DNA of 64,000 nucleotides from Pycnopodia helianthoides (Eukaryota; Echinodermata; Asteroidea; Forcipulatida; Asteriidae). The first letter of the stretch is position 1; the number at the start of each line of letters is the position of its first letter. The notes beneath the pieces are model-generated. The model saw nothing but the letters and a program-made list of their open reading frames with translations. It ran no database searches and was not told the origin of the DNA. The position numbers and the translations under genes were made by a program. The stretch covers positions 10,586,453 through 10,650,452 of the forward strand of contig CM063256.1 of the NCBI GenBank assembly GCA_032158295.1. The letters are read 5' to 3'. Below are positions 1 to 10,492 of this stretch, piece by piece.

Positions 1-394
1 TATTTGGTGTGTATCTCGTTTTATTGAGCTATAATTTTAGTCCACTACGTTATAGACCGTGGACGTTTCATCCATAATATCCGAACATGATTCTGTTAAT
101 TATTTATCTATTCATTTTAAATCGTTAGACATGCAATAAATACGAGGTGAACAGGGGCTGCCAAAGAAAATACAAAAGTGAAACTGTCTTCAAATGATGG
201 GTCCAGACAGACCTCTGCCAATACTTTAAAAATAATTATACTAAGAATATTTTATAAAAATGGATTTACACACTGACACTACAAAGAGAGAGATTTGTAA
301 AATTACGCATGTTAGACATGATTGTCAATTATTGTGTCCCAACCATTTTCCTGGGACTGCATAGCCCTGGTTATCTCGGGTACCCAATACTGCT
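1..394. other. Non-coding flank, nothing recognised
   Basis: AT-rich sequence before the first miniature transposon. I see no domain, splice-site pair or repeat that I can name. Confidence 0.5.
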
Positions 395-788
395 TTAAAG
401 GAACATTACAGAATTGATAAGAAAAAAAACCTGTAAAATATACTTTTGATCACAGATTTGCAACAAACTTACACGGTCTAATGATGATGAAAGTAGAAAA
501 CATCCCTTGAAATATTTCTGTCTGAAATGCCATATTTGATGAGAAATTAATAAACTTTTTTTCCGATTGGAGTTTATCGCTCAGTGAGCGTTTTATTCAT
601 TTGTTAAATCTATACGATTTCATGCAAATGTGTAATCGGTTTTTCTCTATTTTCTCGTGACCCAGATGGCCGATCGATCTCAAACTTCTACAGGTTCGTC
701 AGTTTATGTATATGGTGGATTACATAAAGTGCTTACACTGCCAGCAGCTGTTTTGTTAGCAACAACCAATTCTGTAATGTTCCTTTAA
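395..788 (-). mobile_element. TTAA-flanked miniature transposon, family 1, copy A
   Basis: This 394-bp unit is bounded by TTAA at both ends. Its terminal inverted repeats read AGGAACATTACAGAATTG inward from the left and the complement from the right. It carries the same interior as the copies at 1305, 2028 and 5067, in the opposite orientation to the first two. The TTAA target plus AGG terminus fits a non-autonomous Kolobok-like element; piggyBac elements share the TTAA target but usually start CCC or CCY. No coding capacity is visible. Confidence 0.82.
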
Positions 789-1304
789 AACGTGTGAAGC
801 AAACAAAATGGCACACTTTAACGGAGAAACTGTGTGCAGTCTACTTCCTGTCAAGGTTGCCAAGTCGACAGTTAGACATTAGTGCATCTTTTAACGGTCT
901 AATTAAACATTAACCAGTGCTTCAGCGCGTTGCTCAGTTTAACATAAAATAGGCGTACTTGATTGAACAATTAATTAAGCTCACCACTAGTTACTAAAGC
1001 CTGATTGCGAAGAGACCTATAATCTCATTCTTGAAACATTACTTTAAAAACATTTTACCTATTAAATACAATACAGCCGGCTGGTCTTTCTCAGCCTATA
1101 AATAATCCCTGGGGGAAAAAAGGTTGTGAAACTTGTCAATCAGTAACCCCAAACAATATTGTCACCAGGAGAGCAGACCGCACAATAACAGACAACATTG
1201 ACAGGTGGATGGGGGGTCCCAGCGAGTTTTAGCCGGGGTAGGTTGCTGCCAGTTCTGATTCCCACACGGTTGAAAGCTTTCTATATCAAAGATTTTCACT
1301 CCCT

Positions 1305-1679
1305 TTAAGGAACATTACAGAATTGGTTTTTGCTAACAAAACAGTTGCTGGCAGTGTAAGCACTTTATGTTATCCACCATATACATAAACTGACAAACCT
1401 GTAGAAGTTTGAGATCGATCGGCCATCTGGGTCACGAGAAAATAGTGAAAAACCGATTACACATTTGCATGCAATCATATAGATTCAACAAATGAATAAA
1501 ACGCTCACTGAGCGATAAACTCCAATCATTTCTCTTCAAATATGGCATTTCAGACAGAAATATTTCAGGGGATGTTTTCTACTATCATCATCATTAGACA
1601 GTGTAAGTTTTATGTAAATCTGTGATCAAAAGTATATTTTACAAGTTTTTTTCTTACCAATTCTGTAATGTGCCTTTAA
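1305..1679 (+). mobile_element. TTAA-flanked miniature transposon, family 1, copy B
   Basis: A 375-bp copy of the same family with TTAA at both edges. One A is missing right after the left TTAA, and part of the internal segment near 1530 is deleted relative to the copy at 2028 (the GGAAAATTAGTTT stretch is absent). Non-coding. Confidence 0.8.
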
Positions 1680-2027
1680 ATTTGTTTTTTCTTCATTTTT
1701 TGTTCGTGGTTCTTTGAATTGTTTTCGATTCTTTATTGGAATCCCTGTTCAAACAAGCCACCGGTCTTTCCAATTGTTGCCCTTGCAGCACGTGTGTTTA
1801 CACAGCCATTCAGTTGGTTAAGAAAGCCCCGATGGTAACCTCGATTTTTTCCAGTCAAGTCTATATAACGCGTCAACATGTAATCTCGCAGAGGGTAAGT
1901 CTAAAGGGCTTAAACTTCAAAAGTAATTGTGGGAGTGCACTGTTTCCGTCAACACGTATCAACAAGTTCCTCTGAAATGAAAGTTTACAGCCATTTTCCA
2001 TTCTCGAGGAATCTATATTGTTAAAAC

Positions 2028-2422
2028 TTAAAGGAACATTACAGAATTGGTTTTTGCTAACAAAACAGTTGCTGGCAGTGTAAGCACTTTATGTAATCCA
2101 CCATATACATCAACTGACAAACCTGTAGAAGTTTGAGATCGATCGGCCATCTGGGTCACGAGAAAATAGTTAAAAAACCGATTACACAATTGCGTGAAAT
2201 CATATAGATTCAACAAATGAATAAAACGCTCACTGAGCGATAAACTCCAATCGGAAAATTAGTTTATTCATTTCTCATCAAATGTGGCAATTCAGACAGA
2301 AATATTTCATGGGATGTTTTCTACCATCATCATCATTAGACCGTGTAAGTTTTATGTAAATCTGTGACCAAAAAGTATTTTTTACAAGTTTTGTTCTTAC
2401 CAATGCTGTAATGTTCCTTTAA
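2028..2422 (+). mobile_element. TTAA-flanked miniature transposon, family 1, copy C
   Basis: A 395-bp, nearly full copy with TTAA on both sides and AGGAACATTACAG / CTGTAATGTTCCT ends. Copies B and C lie in direct orientation only about 350 bp apart. The short open frame on the - strand here is simply transposon sequence read through. Confidence 0.82.
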
Positions 2423-2520
2423 CAGCGTAAGATAGTTGTATATCATAGTGGCCTATATATCCAACTTGTACTTATTTCGAGGTGTGGCTGTTTCATTGTC
2501 ATGTATACGCGCTACAAAAA

Positions 2521-2710
2521 AATTCCAAGTTCAAAATTTACCCTGGTCTGAAGGGGACTTTCGAAAGTGGTTTTCGAAAAAGGGGGATTTAAACTCGGAT
2601 TCTGCGTCATTTTGACCCATTTCTGGGTCATTTTTGACACAGATTCCGGGTCACACTGACCCAAAAATGTTGTCTGACCCCACGGGATCGGGTCAATTCT
2701 GATCCAAGAG
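2521..2710. repeat. GGTCA/TGACC-rich dispersed repeat, copy 1
   Basis: The stretch contains many GGTCA and TGACC pentamers, such as TTCTGGGTCA, TGACCCAAAA and CGGGTCAATTCTGATCC. Related blocks occur at 30130, 41965 and 42612. It looks like a short non-coding repeat family with partial inverted symmetry. Exact ends are not clear. Confidence 0.6.
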
Positions 2711-3784
2711 CTTTCACAGAGAAGATTATCCCATGTGTTAGAATATGATTTCCACACAAATTTGGTGATCATTTTTAGGAACCGATTTCTGTTTTGTTCT
2801 TCCTGTAATAATAATATCATGATTGCTGGTATTGCAGCAGTATGCGTTGTGTTGCCATTCAACTGCCGAGAAAGACTCAGTGATATAGGGTAGAAATGTG
2901 AGCCATTGTTTTTGTTTTCCATTTATACCATTTGTAATTTGGGTTGATAAGCAGCTTGCAGCAGCCACTTATAGTTTCTCTGTTAACTCGTAAGGAAATA
3001 GTGTTTTTAGAAAAAAGTTGTTTTGACAAACTATGAGTTCAAAATAGTTGTTGATATGGTTTTGGTAGATAGATGGCAGATAAATGATGGCACTGTCCAA
3101 TTCAGTGACGCTACAACACTGTTGACCTGAGATTTACAAAAAACTGTAGATGTATTTTTTACATGTTTAATGGGTAGGGTCTACGTCTAGGTGTTATATT
3201 TTGTGTTTGTTTGTTTGTTTGTTTGTTTGTTTGTTTGTTTGTTTGTTTGTTTTGTTTTTTTCCAAATTGACATGTCAGGGGTAGTTAACAAACATAAATA
3301 GGACAAGAGAAACCGGTTGACAAATGTGTCAACCATTGGATTTCTTAGGGGAAATCGGTATCCATCATTAATGCGATACAAATACTATATGAGGAAATAG
3401 CAGAAAAGAAAACAGTCAGAACTATTGACAGACTGAACATTCCGGTTGTTCAAACTATCAACGATAGCAATCCATGAGAGAGTACTCTTTCATCAAAGAA
3501 ATGAAATTCGAATCGATGTGTGAGACATTTTTTGTAAGTTTGTTGAAATTTTTCTGCAGAATTGGAGAAGTTTGTTTACAATTTTGTTGAATGTAAACAA
3601 TGATTCCACTGAAAAAGTGCATAGTTGCAAAAACTTACGTAGTATAAAGTTGCACTGTACTCGCAATCAACAGTCAGAATGCCCCAAATAGGGGAGTGAT
3701 TTACACACTAGGCAGTTCGACCAGCGTGTGGGCTAATTCCTCCAATCCTCGTCTCCCTGTGTCACTCCACACCAAATTGGTTGG
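2711..3784. other. Non-coding stretch with one microsatellite
   Basis: Apart from the TTTG microsatellite I recognise no gene or element here. A GTTGATAAGCAG..TTGCAGCAGCC string near 2943 recurs near 9803 and may be the scrap of a dispersed repeat. Confidence 0.45.
3204..3252. repeat. (TTTG)n microsatellite
   Basis: About eleven uninterrupted TTTG units. Confidence 0.95.
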
Positions 3785-4176
3785 ACTTGAGATAAGATTG
3801 GTATATGCTTGACCTAGTAATAAGCAATTATTGCTTGGGCCTACTATAGCCCAAGTCATCCCCAATCCTAGCTTACTGATCATGAAGTTCATACTAACAC
3901 CATTTTTTTCTGTGAAATATATTCCCTCTGAAATGAAATTATATTCAAGAAAACTGTATCTTAAAAACTGTATTAAAAAAAAAAATGCCAAGAGCTGATT
4001 TCGGTTGCCCAAATTGTGCATGGTTTTTCACTATTTTCTGCTGACTCACAAAGGCAGATTAAGCCCAGATTTTCACAGGCTTGTTATTTCATGTATATAC
4101 GGTTGATCACACAAAATATGAGCACTGTCTGTGACTACTTTGTTAGCTCTACCAATCCTGTATAAAGTACCTTTAA
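3785..4176. mobile_element. Degenerate TTAA-type miniature element, family 3
   Basis: The right half closely matches the element ending at 23719: shared strings include TGTGCATGG, CTGTCTG(T/C)GACT and CTCTACCAATCCTGTATAA, ending CCTTTAA. The left edge is eroded and was placed by analogy with the 382-bp copy at 23338. Non-coding. Confidence 0.5.
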
Positions 4177-5066
4177 AGTGTTCAAATAATTATAAATAAC
4201 ATCCCACGCATATACGTATAGAGCAAGCAGGACAGAAAGGGGGGGGGGTCCAACTACACACGCCAGAAGACCATCTCGTAGCAATTCCAACAGCCACATC
4301 CCCAAAGTATCCCAGGCATTTATTGAAATCACTCTTTAAAAAATAAAGATACAAACGTTTGACCTTCCCGTGGCCGAAGACAGCGTGGGTTGAAGAGAAA
4401 GTTCAACACTCTGTGGATGACATTTTACCGACATCACACGACATCTGTAATACTATTAGTATTAGATCTAATTGTCAAACTCAAAACATGGGACTCGCGT
4501 CCCGGCAGCCGTCTGACATATCATCGCAACATGAAGAATGTACCGCTGTATTGCACGGTTTTTTGCAGCGTTTGTTTATTTGCAGAATATAGGAAGATTT
4601 GTCTAATATCTGTAAAAATGAATTGTGAATCGTGGGTTTTGGGGAGGAGTCAATAATTCCCAGTTTTATCCAAGAATCATAATTGTAATTTTGTGGAAGG
4701 GCGGCACATCATTGGTTTATGGAGGAGATCTGACTAATTCCAATCCTCTGTAGTTTTTTAGAAAACTTACTAGGAATGGATTACACAGCATCAGGACCAA
4801 TCCTGTATGGAAGAGAAACTCAAGGTCGAGTGCCTTTTTAATATCATTTTTTTTCTCGTACATTATGCTCATTTTAAGTGTTGTGTCGTACAGAAGTAGT
4901 TCATTTCTTGGTATAGAAAAAAAGTACATTTCAGTCCTCCAATACCCAATAAGTTATTACCTCTCACCTTTAGAAAGTGCCTTATTAAAAGGTTGTCAGT
5001 TAATATTTTGAGAAAGGGGCTCTTTAAGCAGTTGTTATGACGTTTAATGTTATGATACAGATGCCT
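4177..5066. other. Non-coding stretch
   Basis: Several short open frames exist but none has recognisable domain content or splice context. The final bases (about 5042-5065) are a copy of sequence found again after the transposon that follows. Confidence 0.45.
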
Positions 5067-5448
5067 TTAAAGGAACATTACAGAATTGGTAATTGTAAAA
5101 TATACTTTTGATCACAGATTTACATAAAACTTACACGGTCTAATGATGATGATAGTAGAAAACATCCCTTGAAATATTTCTGTCTGAAATGCCATATTTG
5201 ATGAGAAATGAATAAACTAATTTTCCGATCGGAGTTTATCGCTCAGTGAGCGTTTTATTCATTTGTTGAACCTATATGATTTCATGCAAATGTGTAATCG
5301 GTTTTTCACTATTTTCTCGTGACCCAGATGGCTGATCGATCTCAAACTTCTACAGGTTTGTCAGTTTATGTATTGGTGGATTACATAAAGTGCTTACACT
5401 ACCAGCAACTGTTTGGTTAGCAAAAACAATTCTGTAATGTTTCTTTAA
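5067..5448 (-). mobile_element. TTAA-flanked miniature transposon, family 1, copy D
   Basis: A 382-bp copy in the same orientation as copy A, with TTAA at both edges and one substitution in the right terminal repeat (TTTCTTTAA). It is bracketed by a duplicated 24-nt flank containing ATGTTATGATACAGATGCC, which extends well beyond the TTAA duplication. Confidence 0.8.
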
Positions 5449-5649
5449 TGTTATGATACAGATGCCATTAAAAGTCTTTGGCCAAAATTGTAATTTTGTT
5501 CAACCGTGGAGTTGTTTGATGATGGATCATTTCAGCATTCGTTGTTCAGTGGACCATAAGCATTCCTGAAGCCATCTCAACTCCTTTGGAGTATGCATCA
5601 CCAGCTATATGCTTAGGCTGCTAATCATTCGCATCAGCAATCTATACCC

Positions 5650-5790
5650 CTAACCCATTTACTCCTGAGGGATAATAGCAATTATGGTGAAGTGTCTGCC
5701 CAAGAAAACGAGTGTCACGACCGGGATTCGAACCCACACTCTGATGACCCAGTCGTCCGGTGCACTAGATCACTCAGCCACGACGCGCTA
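5650..5790 (-). mobile_element. tRNA-derived SINE fragment
   Basis: On the - strand the sequence reads like a class II (Ser/Leu-type) tRNA: a CGTCGTGGCTGAGTGATC box A region, a long variable arm region ending AGAGTGTG, then GGGTTCGAATCCCGGTCGTG (box B and acceptor side). The same head occurs at 32045, 41788 and 50640. The extra arm and the shared downstream tail make this a SINE and not a functional tRNA gene. Confidence 0.75.
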
Positions 5791-5945
5791 TACGCTGTAA
5801 ATTATTACTAAAATCCTGCTCTCTAAGTTATGAATGTAGAACAATATAAATGTGACATGAGCATTATTCTTATACTGTTGTTGTTCACCACAAGAAACCG
5901 AGTTCTATAGCGGGTTTCTCATGAACCAATTTGATAACACTCAAT
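5791..5945 (+). repeat. Direct repeat unit, partner of 5950-6140
   Basis: It contains CTGTAAATTATTACTAAAATCC, CTCTCTAAG and CACAAGAAAC..GAGTTCT, repeated in the same order in the next 190 bp and inverted at 6485-6700. Confidence 0.75.
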
Positions 5946-5949
5946 CCCA

Positions 5950-6140
5950 ACTCGCTATACGGGCTGTAAATTATTACTAAAATCCTGCTCTCTAAGCTAA
6001 GAATGTAGAACAAGGTGACCTGAGCATTATCTTATCCTCTTGTTGTTTATCACAAGAAACTGAGTTCTCGAGCAGGTTTCTCACGAACCAATTTCATACC
6101 TATTGATTTTGGAAGAACATGTTGCATTGCTGTTCGATAC
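5950..6140 (+). repeat. Left arm of a large inverted repeat
   Basis: This arm (Ser/Leu SINE side outward) matches the reverse complement of 6485-6700 almost base for base, from the CGCTATACGGGCTG end to the AACATGTTGCATTGCTG end. The spacer between arms is about 350 bp and contains a duplicated GTTGCATTGC(T/A)GTTCGATAC segment (6120-6245). Confidence 0.85.
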
Positions 6141-6484
6141 ACTCTAGTGGAAAGGCGATCGATGATCTCAACCCAGTTTTTAAACCTATCGAATTTTGAA
6201 GAAAATGTTGCATTGCAGTTCGATACATTCCCGTGGAAAGGCATTCGATTTTAACACATTTTGGAGGCCGTATTTGAAACGGTTTCATGATAGGTGTGCA
6301 TGGATCAATTGCCGTGTGAAACAAATAACTCGGCAGTAAACATTATAGATTAAAATCTACAAACCCATTTTTACATGAAAAAATAGGTCTACATACATAT
6401 TGTAAGTATAATATAATAATAATAAAATAATAATAATAGCTTGCATTTATAGAGCGCTTAATACAGGGTTTCTAAGCGCTGAAT

Positions 6485-6700
6485 ACAGCAATGCAACATG
6501 TTCATCCAAAATCAATAGGTATGAAATTGGTTCGTGAGAAACCTGCTCGAGAACTCAGTTTCTTGTGGTAAACAACAAGATTATAAGATAATGCTCAGGT
6601 CACCTTGTTCTACATTCTTAACTTAGAGAGCAGGATTTTAGTAACAATTTACAGCCCGTATAGCGAGTCGGGATTGAGTGTTATCAAATTGGTATACAGA
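6485..6700 (-). repeat. Right arm of a large inverted repeat
   Basis: Reverse-complement copy of 5950-6140. Just inside it, at 6415-6480, is an ATAATAATAATAG run followed by CTTGCATTTATAGAGCGC, a motif resembling the 3' tail of CR1-like LINEs and their SINE partners. Confidence 0.85.
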
Positions 6701-8046
6701 CATGATGTTCTCCCTACTTTGGTCTTCAGGTTTCTGGTATGTCTGCCATCGGGAAAAATCAGAAAAAGTATAATTTAATAGCTTGCAGGGTATATAACAA
6801 TCCTACGCCATATGAACAATCCCTTGGACTCCATAATGTTCCTCCTTTTTCCAAGGACCAAATATTATGCCTGTAAAATACCCCCCCCCCCCGCCCCCAC
6901 TCCATGAGAAAATGATACGAAGAACATTCTGTGCAAAAGGTACCACCGCATGTATGGCGACACATCAATTTAAAAACAAGTTTTCCCAGGCATTTCTACA
7001 TAAAAATGCAAATTTAAAAGTTACTAGCACAATTACCGAATAATTACTATTAACTTACAAAAATGAGGAATACTCTGTACAATACTGTCATGAAACGTAT
7101 TTAATGCGGTGGGTAATATGTGTGTAAGCATTAGAAATGAACACACACGTAAAACCTATGAAATATGCAGCTTGAAAATATGCTTTGTGAATCATAATAG
7201 TAATGGGTATGCAAGTTAGATGGAAAGCTATAAGCCATGGACTAGACGGAGACGGGGCGAAAAAAAAATTACAAACTCATTATCCGTGGTGAATAATGAA
7301 CATGCCGCTGTCATCGTAATACATGCAGACGAAAATGAATGCCATTTGGATCCGAGATAATTAGTGTGAGTGGAGGCCCAACAGGGGGAGGGGGGTGAAT
7401 GCATTGAAGCCCCGAGGTTGCTTAAAACGAGCGTGAAAATGCGCTATTCACTGACGATTTCATTTCGGATGGCTTGCTTGAAGGGGGGTCGATACATTTG
7501 CCGTGCCCCACCCCTCTGGCTGCGTTTAATGAGAATAACACGGACGGGACAATAATTATACATCGAAAGCATCGCTGCTATATGACCGTAGATGATTTAT
7601 CTTTCTCTCACAATGCATCTAAAATGAAGGGTTACCATGGAAACGGCTATGACGTTGAACGACTCGCCCTCCTTCTAATGGAATTCGTTGTGATGCATGC
7701 CGGGTTGGTGAAGCAACGTTTATACCTAGGACCAGAAAAATAGAATAAACAAATAGTGGAAATGTTCGTGACATTATTGATCCTGTTTACCTTCAGTGTA
7801 TAGCCAAGAACAATTAAAAGAGAAGCAAAAACATAATTGCTGAATTGAGAAAAAGCATGCTGTCTCGAATATAAGATGAAATAATTGTTTTTGATTTATT
7901 TTGGCTGTTGGGAAAATTTTAATTTTATTTGCCGTAGAGGCTTCATGAAATTGTGGACCAGAGTTCTACTTTTGAAAAAAATTGTTGCTTGAATATTGAA
8001 TGAATTTGTTTTCAATCTTGATGATAACAAGAAATTTCGATCGTGT
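6701..8046. other. Non-coding stretch
   Basis: No gene, tRNA or clear repeat is recognised. Open frames at about 7370-7740 are short, overlap each other in different frames and match no domain I know. A C-run lies at 6880-6895. Confidence 0.45.
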
Positions 8047-8393
8047 TTAAAGCACATGTCATCATTGGTAATTGTCAAAGACCAGTGTCTGCACCTTATG
8101 TGACCCAACATGATACTTGAAATAACAAACTGGTGAAAGTTTAAGCTCAATCAGTCATCGGAGTCACGAGAGAACAGTGGAAAACCCCATTATATGTTTT
8201 TACTGTTTTCAAACATAGGGTTTTGGACACGCAATATCAAAACCAGTTGTTTTACTCGTTTTCCTAAAAACTATAGCATTTCAAGCAAAACTAATTAATG
8301 GATGTTTTCCACCATGACCATTTTATCTATGTACGTTATTGCAAATCTGTGAACATTTATCTTTTCAAATTTACCAACGTGTGACACCCTTTA
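8047..8393 (+). mobile_element. Degenerate TTAA-type miniature element, family 2
   Basis: Interior strings match other family 2 members: TTGGTAATTGTCAAAGACCAG, CCCAACATGATAC, GTGAAAGTTTAAGCTCAATC and GTCACGAGAGAACAGTG. The left TTAA is intact; the right edge has decayed to TTAT. Confidence 0.6.
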
Positions 8394-8503
8394 TAACAGG
8401 GTTTTCTCATGTCTTGGAAGAGTAACTGGACTGCATGGTGCTGTCTTAATACCGGAATAGAAGGGGAAGGGTGGGGCTCTGCCTATTGTAAAGTCGAGTG
8501 ATT

Positions 8504-8808
8504 ATGGACCTTTTTTTTGTTGATTCAACCTACTGGTTGGCATGGAGGGCCGAATGTTAGCAAAACATTCAATCGCGGGTACAGATGTTGTGACCAAATT
8601 CAACATTTCTGCACACTTTCAATTAAAAAAAATATGAATCTTATGATTGGTTGATTTGTTTCCAACAAAATTCAACATTATTGTTTAATTTGTGTAACAT
8701 TGTTGCATACTGTGGCATCCGTTTTTGCTTTGCATTTATGGCTTTCCATAGTTTACCAACCTTGGTTGGCAAAAACGTGGGCTGTGACGTTGCAAAAGAA
8801 AGGTCTAT
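8504..8808 (+). mobile_element. About 305-bp miniature element with AGACCTTTC ends, copy 1
   Basis: It matches 53237-53543 in the same orientation and 40621-40942 in the opposite orientation. Shared blocks include TGGTTGGCATGGAGGGCCGA, ATCGCGGGTACAGATGTTGT, CATACTGTGGCATCCGTTTT and CCAACCTTGGTTG. The right end GAAAGGTCTA is the complement of the left end of the other copies. Non-coding. Confidence 0.8.
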
Positions 8809-9687
8809 ATAGTGGCACTAGCAACGACCCGTCTTGATGGATTATTGTTGACTGCATATTTCAGCTCTGGTTAATACACACCGACGACTAAAATGCGAGA
8901 GACATAAGTAAGTGCCGTGACAGGATATATTCAACTACTTAGCGCATGCCTAGGTGTGTAGGTTGGATCGCACACGGTTGTGACAGCCACGATGACAAGT
9001 GTTTTATATGTGCTTAGAGAGGAAGAAGAAGAAAAAAAAATGCAGTCAATATCGAGCTCAAGTATCTAGCCGGAACCTGCAGTTGAAGGGTAGCTTTTAA
9101 AGAAGACGGAAGAATAATGTATTATATTATGTATAGGGAGGTAATTTATACGTGGTGAATGGACTTCATAGGCATTGGGCATGAATACCTTTTGCAGCGA
9201 TCATATGGTTAAGCCATTGACGACGAATTTAATAGTGAATTTGTTGATCTGTGATGAATGTTGAATTACGTTCTACTCACAAAATCGGGGGTTTCGTATC
9301 ATCAACTTTGCCTCTCCCTTTTTTTTTCTTTTTTTTTTTCTTTTTTTTTTTTGCGTCATTTAGAAAAAGTGCAATCACGTACCTACTGCAGGGAACGTTT
9401 TTTTTTTACAATGATATTGCACTTTTGCAGAGGGTAATCCATGCACGATTGCGGTGGATTATAACTAGACGTGGAACGAAATGGGTGTTTGCAAAACGCA
9501 TGAAGCGTCACATTGTATTAAAGAGGGGGCTTCAAGGTAAACTTCAGTATTGTGATCCACTCATTTACAAGTCTCTAACTTCAGATTGAAACGGTGTATA
9601 ACGCCACCATGTTTGATACTCTGCAAGTTCACATTTTTTTTCGAAATCCAAAAACATTCGATGACGTCTCATTTCGAATGGTCACAA
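8809..9687. other. Non-coding stretch with homopolymer runs
   Basis: It holds long T-runs interrupted by C (9319-9352). The frame at 9251-9589 runs through the T-tract and encodes a Phe run, so I do not take it as a gene. Confidence 0.45.
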
Positions 9688-9783
9688 AATTAGTTAATGG
9701 CCTGACGTTTCGACCCTCTCTCGAGGCTAAAAAAAAAAAAAGACTCTGCTAGGGTCGAAACATCAGGCCATTAACTAATTAAT
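9688..9783. repeat. Hairpin with roughly 30-bp arms
   Basis: The left arm ATTAGTTAATGGCCTGACG..TTTCGACCC is mirrored by GGGTCGAAAC..ATCAGGCCATTAACTAAT on the right, separated by an A-run. Only about one mismatch occurs in the arms. Both arms contain a TCGAAAC(A/G)TC motif that also occurs at 24590. Confidence 0.8.
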
Positions 9784-9839
9784 ACCATATTATGTTCTTT
9801 TGGTTGATAAGCAGTTTGCAACAGCTAATTCTATTTTTC

Positions 9840-10165
9840 TCATTTCAAATGGTCCGCACAATTTTGTGCAGGGAATTTTATCTTGACTCCTGAGTGTGGA
9901 TGTTATTCAATCAAAACAGCATCTTTTGACTGGGTAAATTCTCCTGTGGAACGTACAGACCCAATTGTATTTTGATGTCCGATGACGTCATGTTTCAAAT
10001 TTCGCTTCACTGAGTATGAAATAAAATGGCATTTTTACACCATTTTATTGTGACGTTCGAGACTTGTAATTTTTACACACTTTAATGGGGTCTCTTTTTA
10101 TTGGGAAAAATGAGTGCATCACAAAACTGAATTTGACCTTGGAGCCCCTCTAAAAGGTATATTTC
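9840..10165. repeat. Dispersed repeat, GATGACGTCA / GTGCATCACAAAA family, copy 1
   Basis: Related to 21885-22210, to the split copy around 33900-34610, and to 44690-44882. Shared strings are ATGGCATTTTTACACCATTTT, GAGACTTGTAATTTT and GAGTGCATCACAAAA. The right end decays to CTAAAAGG where other copies have TTTAAAGG, so it is probably another TTAA-type foldback element. Confidence 0.6.
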
Positions 10166-10492
10166 AGCCGAAGCAAGAAATGAGATTAAAGATCTACTTC
10201 AACGGTACTAAGATAATTTAAACTTTGGCGAAATCCAATCAATTTGTGTTTCATGATTACGTATATATTAATGAAAATACTTAGCGGTAGTTGCGTAATT
10301 AAAAAAAAGGTCATTTAGGCCAGCGTTCAGCAGCTCCTCATACCGAGTTTTTGGAAACGGCATGTCACGTGATAAAAATATACCATAGACTCTGATGACG
10401 TACATGAATGGAGACGGCTTGTTTACCCCCCGCGCAGCGAAGTGTGTTTATTGTACGCGTCTATAGCTATTCACACAGTAAACGAGGACAAA

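Noticed and set aside
395..788. Assigning the TTAA elements to piggyBac
   Set aside because: TTAA fits, but the termini start AGG instead of the CCC/CCY usual for piggyBac; Kolobok fits better, though still inferred.
5650..5790. Possible tRNA-Ser/Leu gene on the - strand
   Set aside because: Same head and tail occur at three other places in the window, so it is a SINE; arms are imperfect.
9251..9589. 112-residue open frame
   Set aside because: Its Phe-rich core comes from a T-tract; no domain or splice context.
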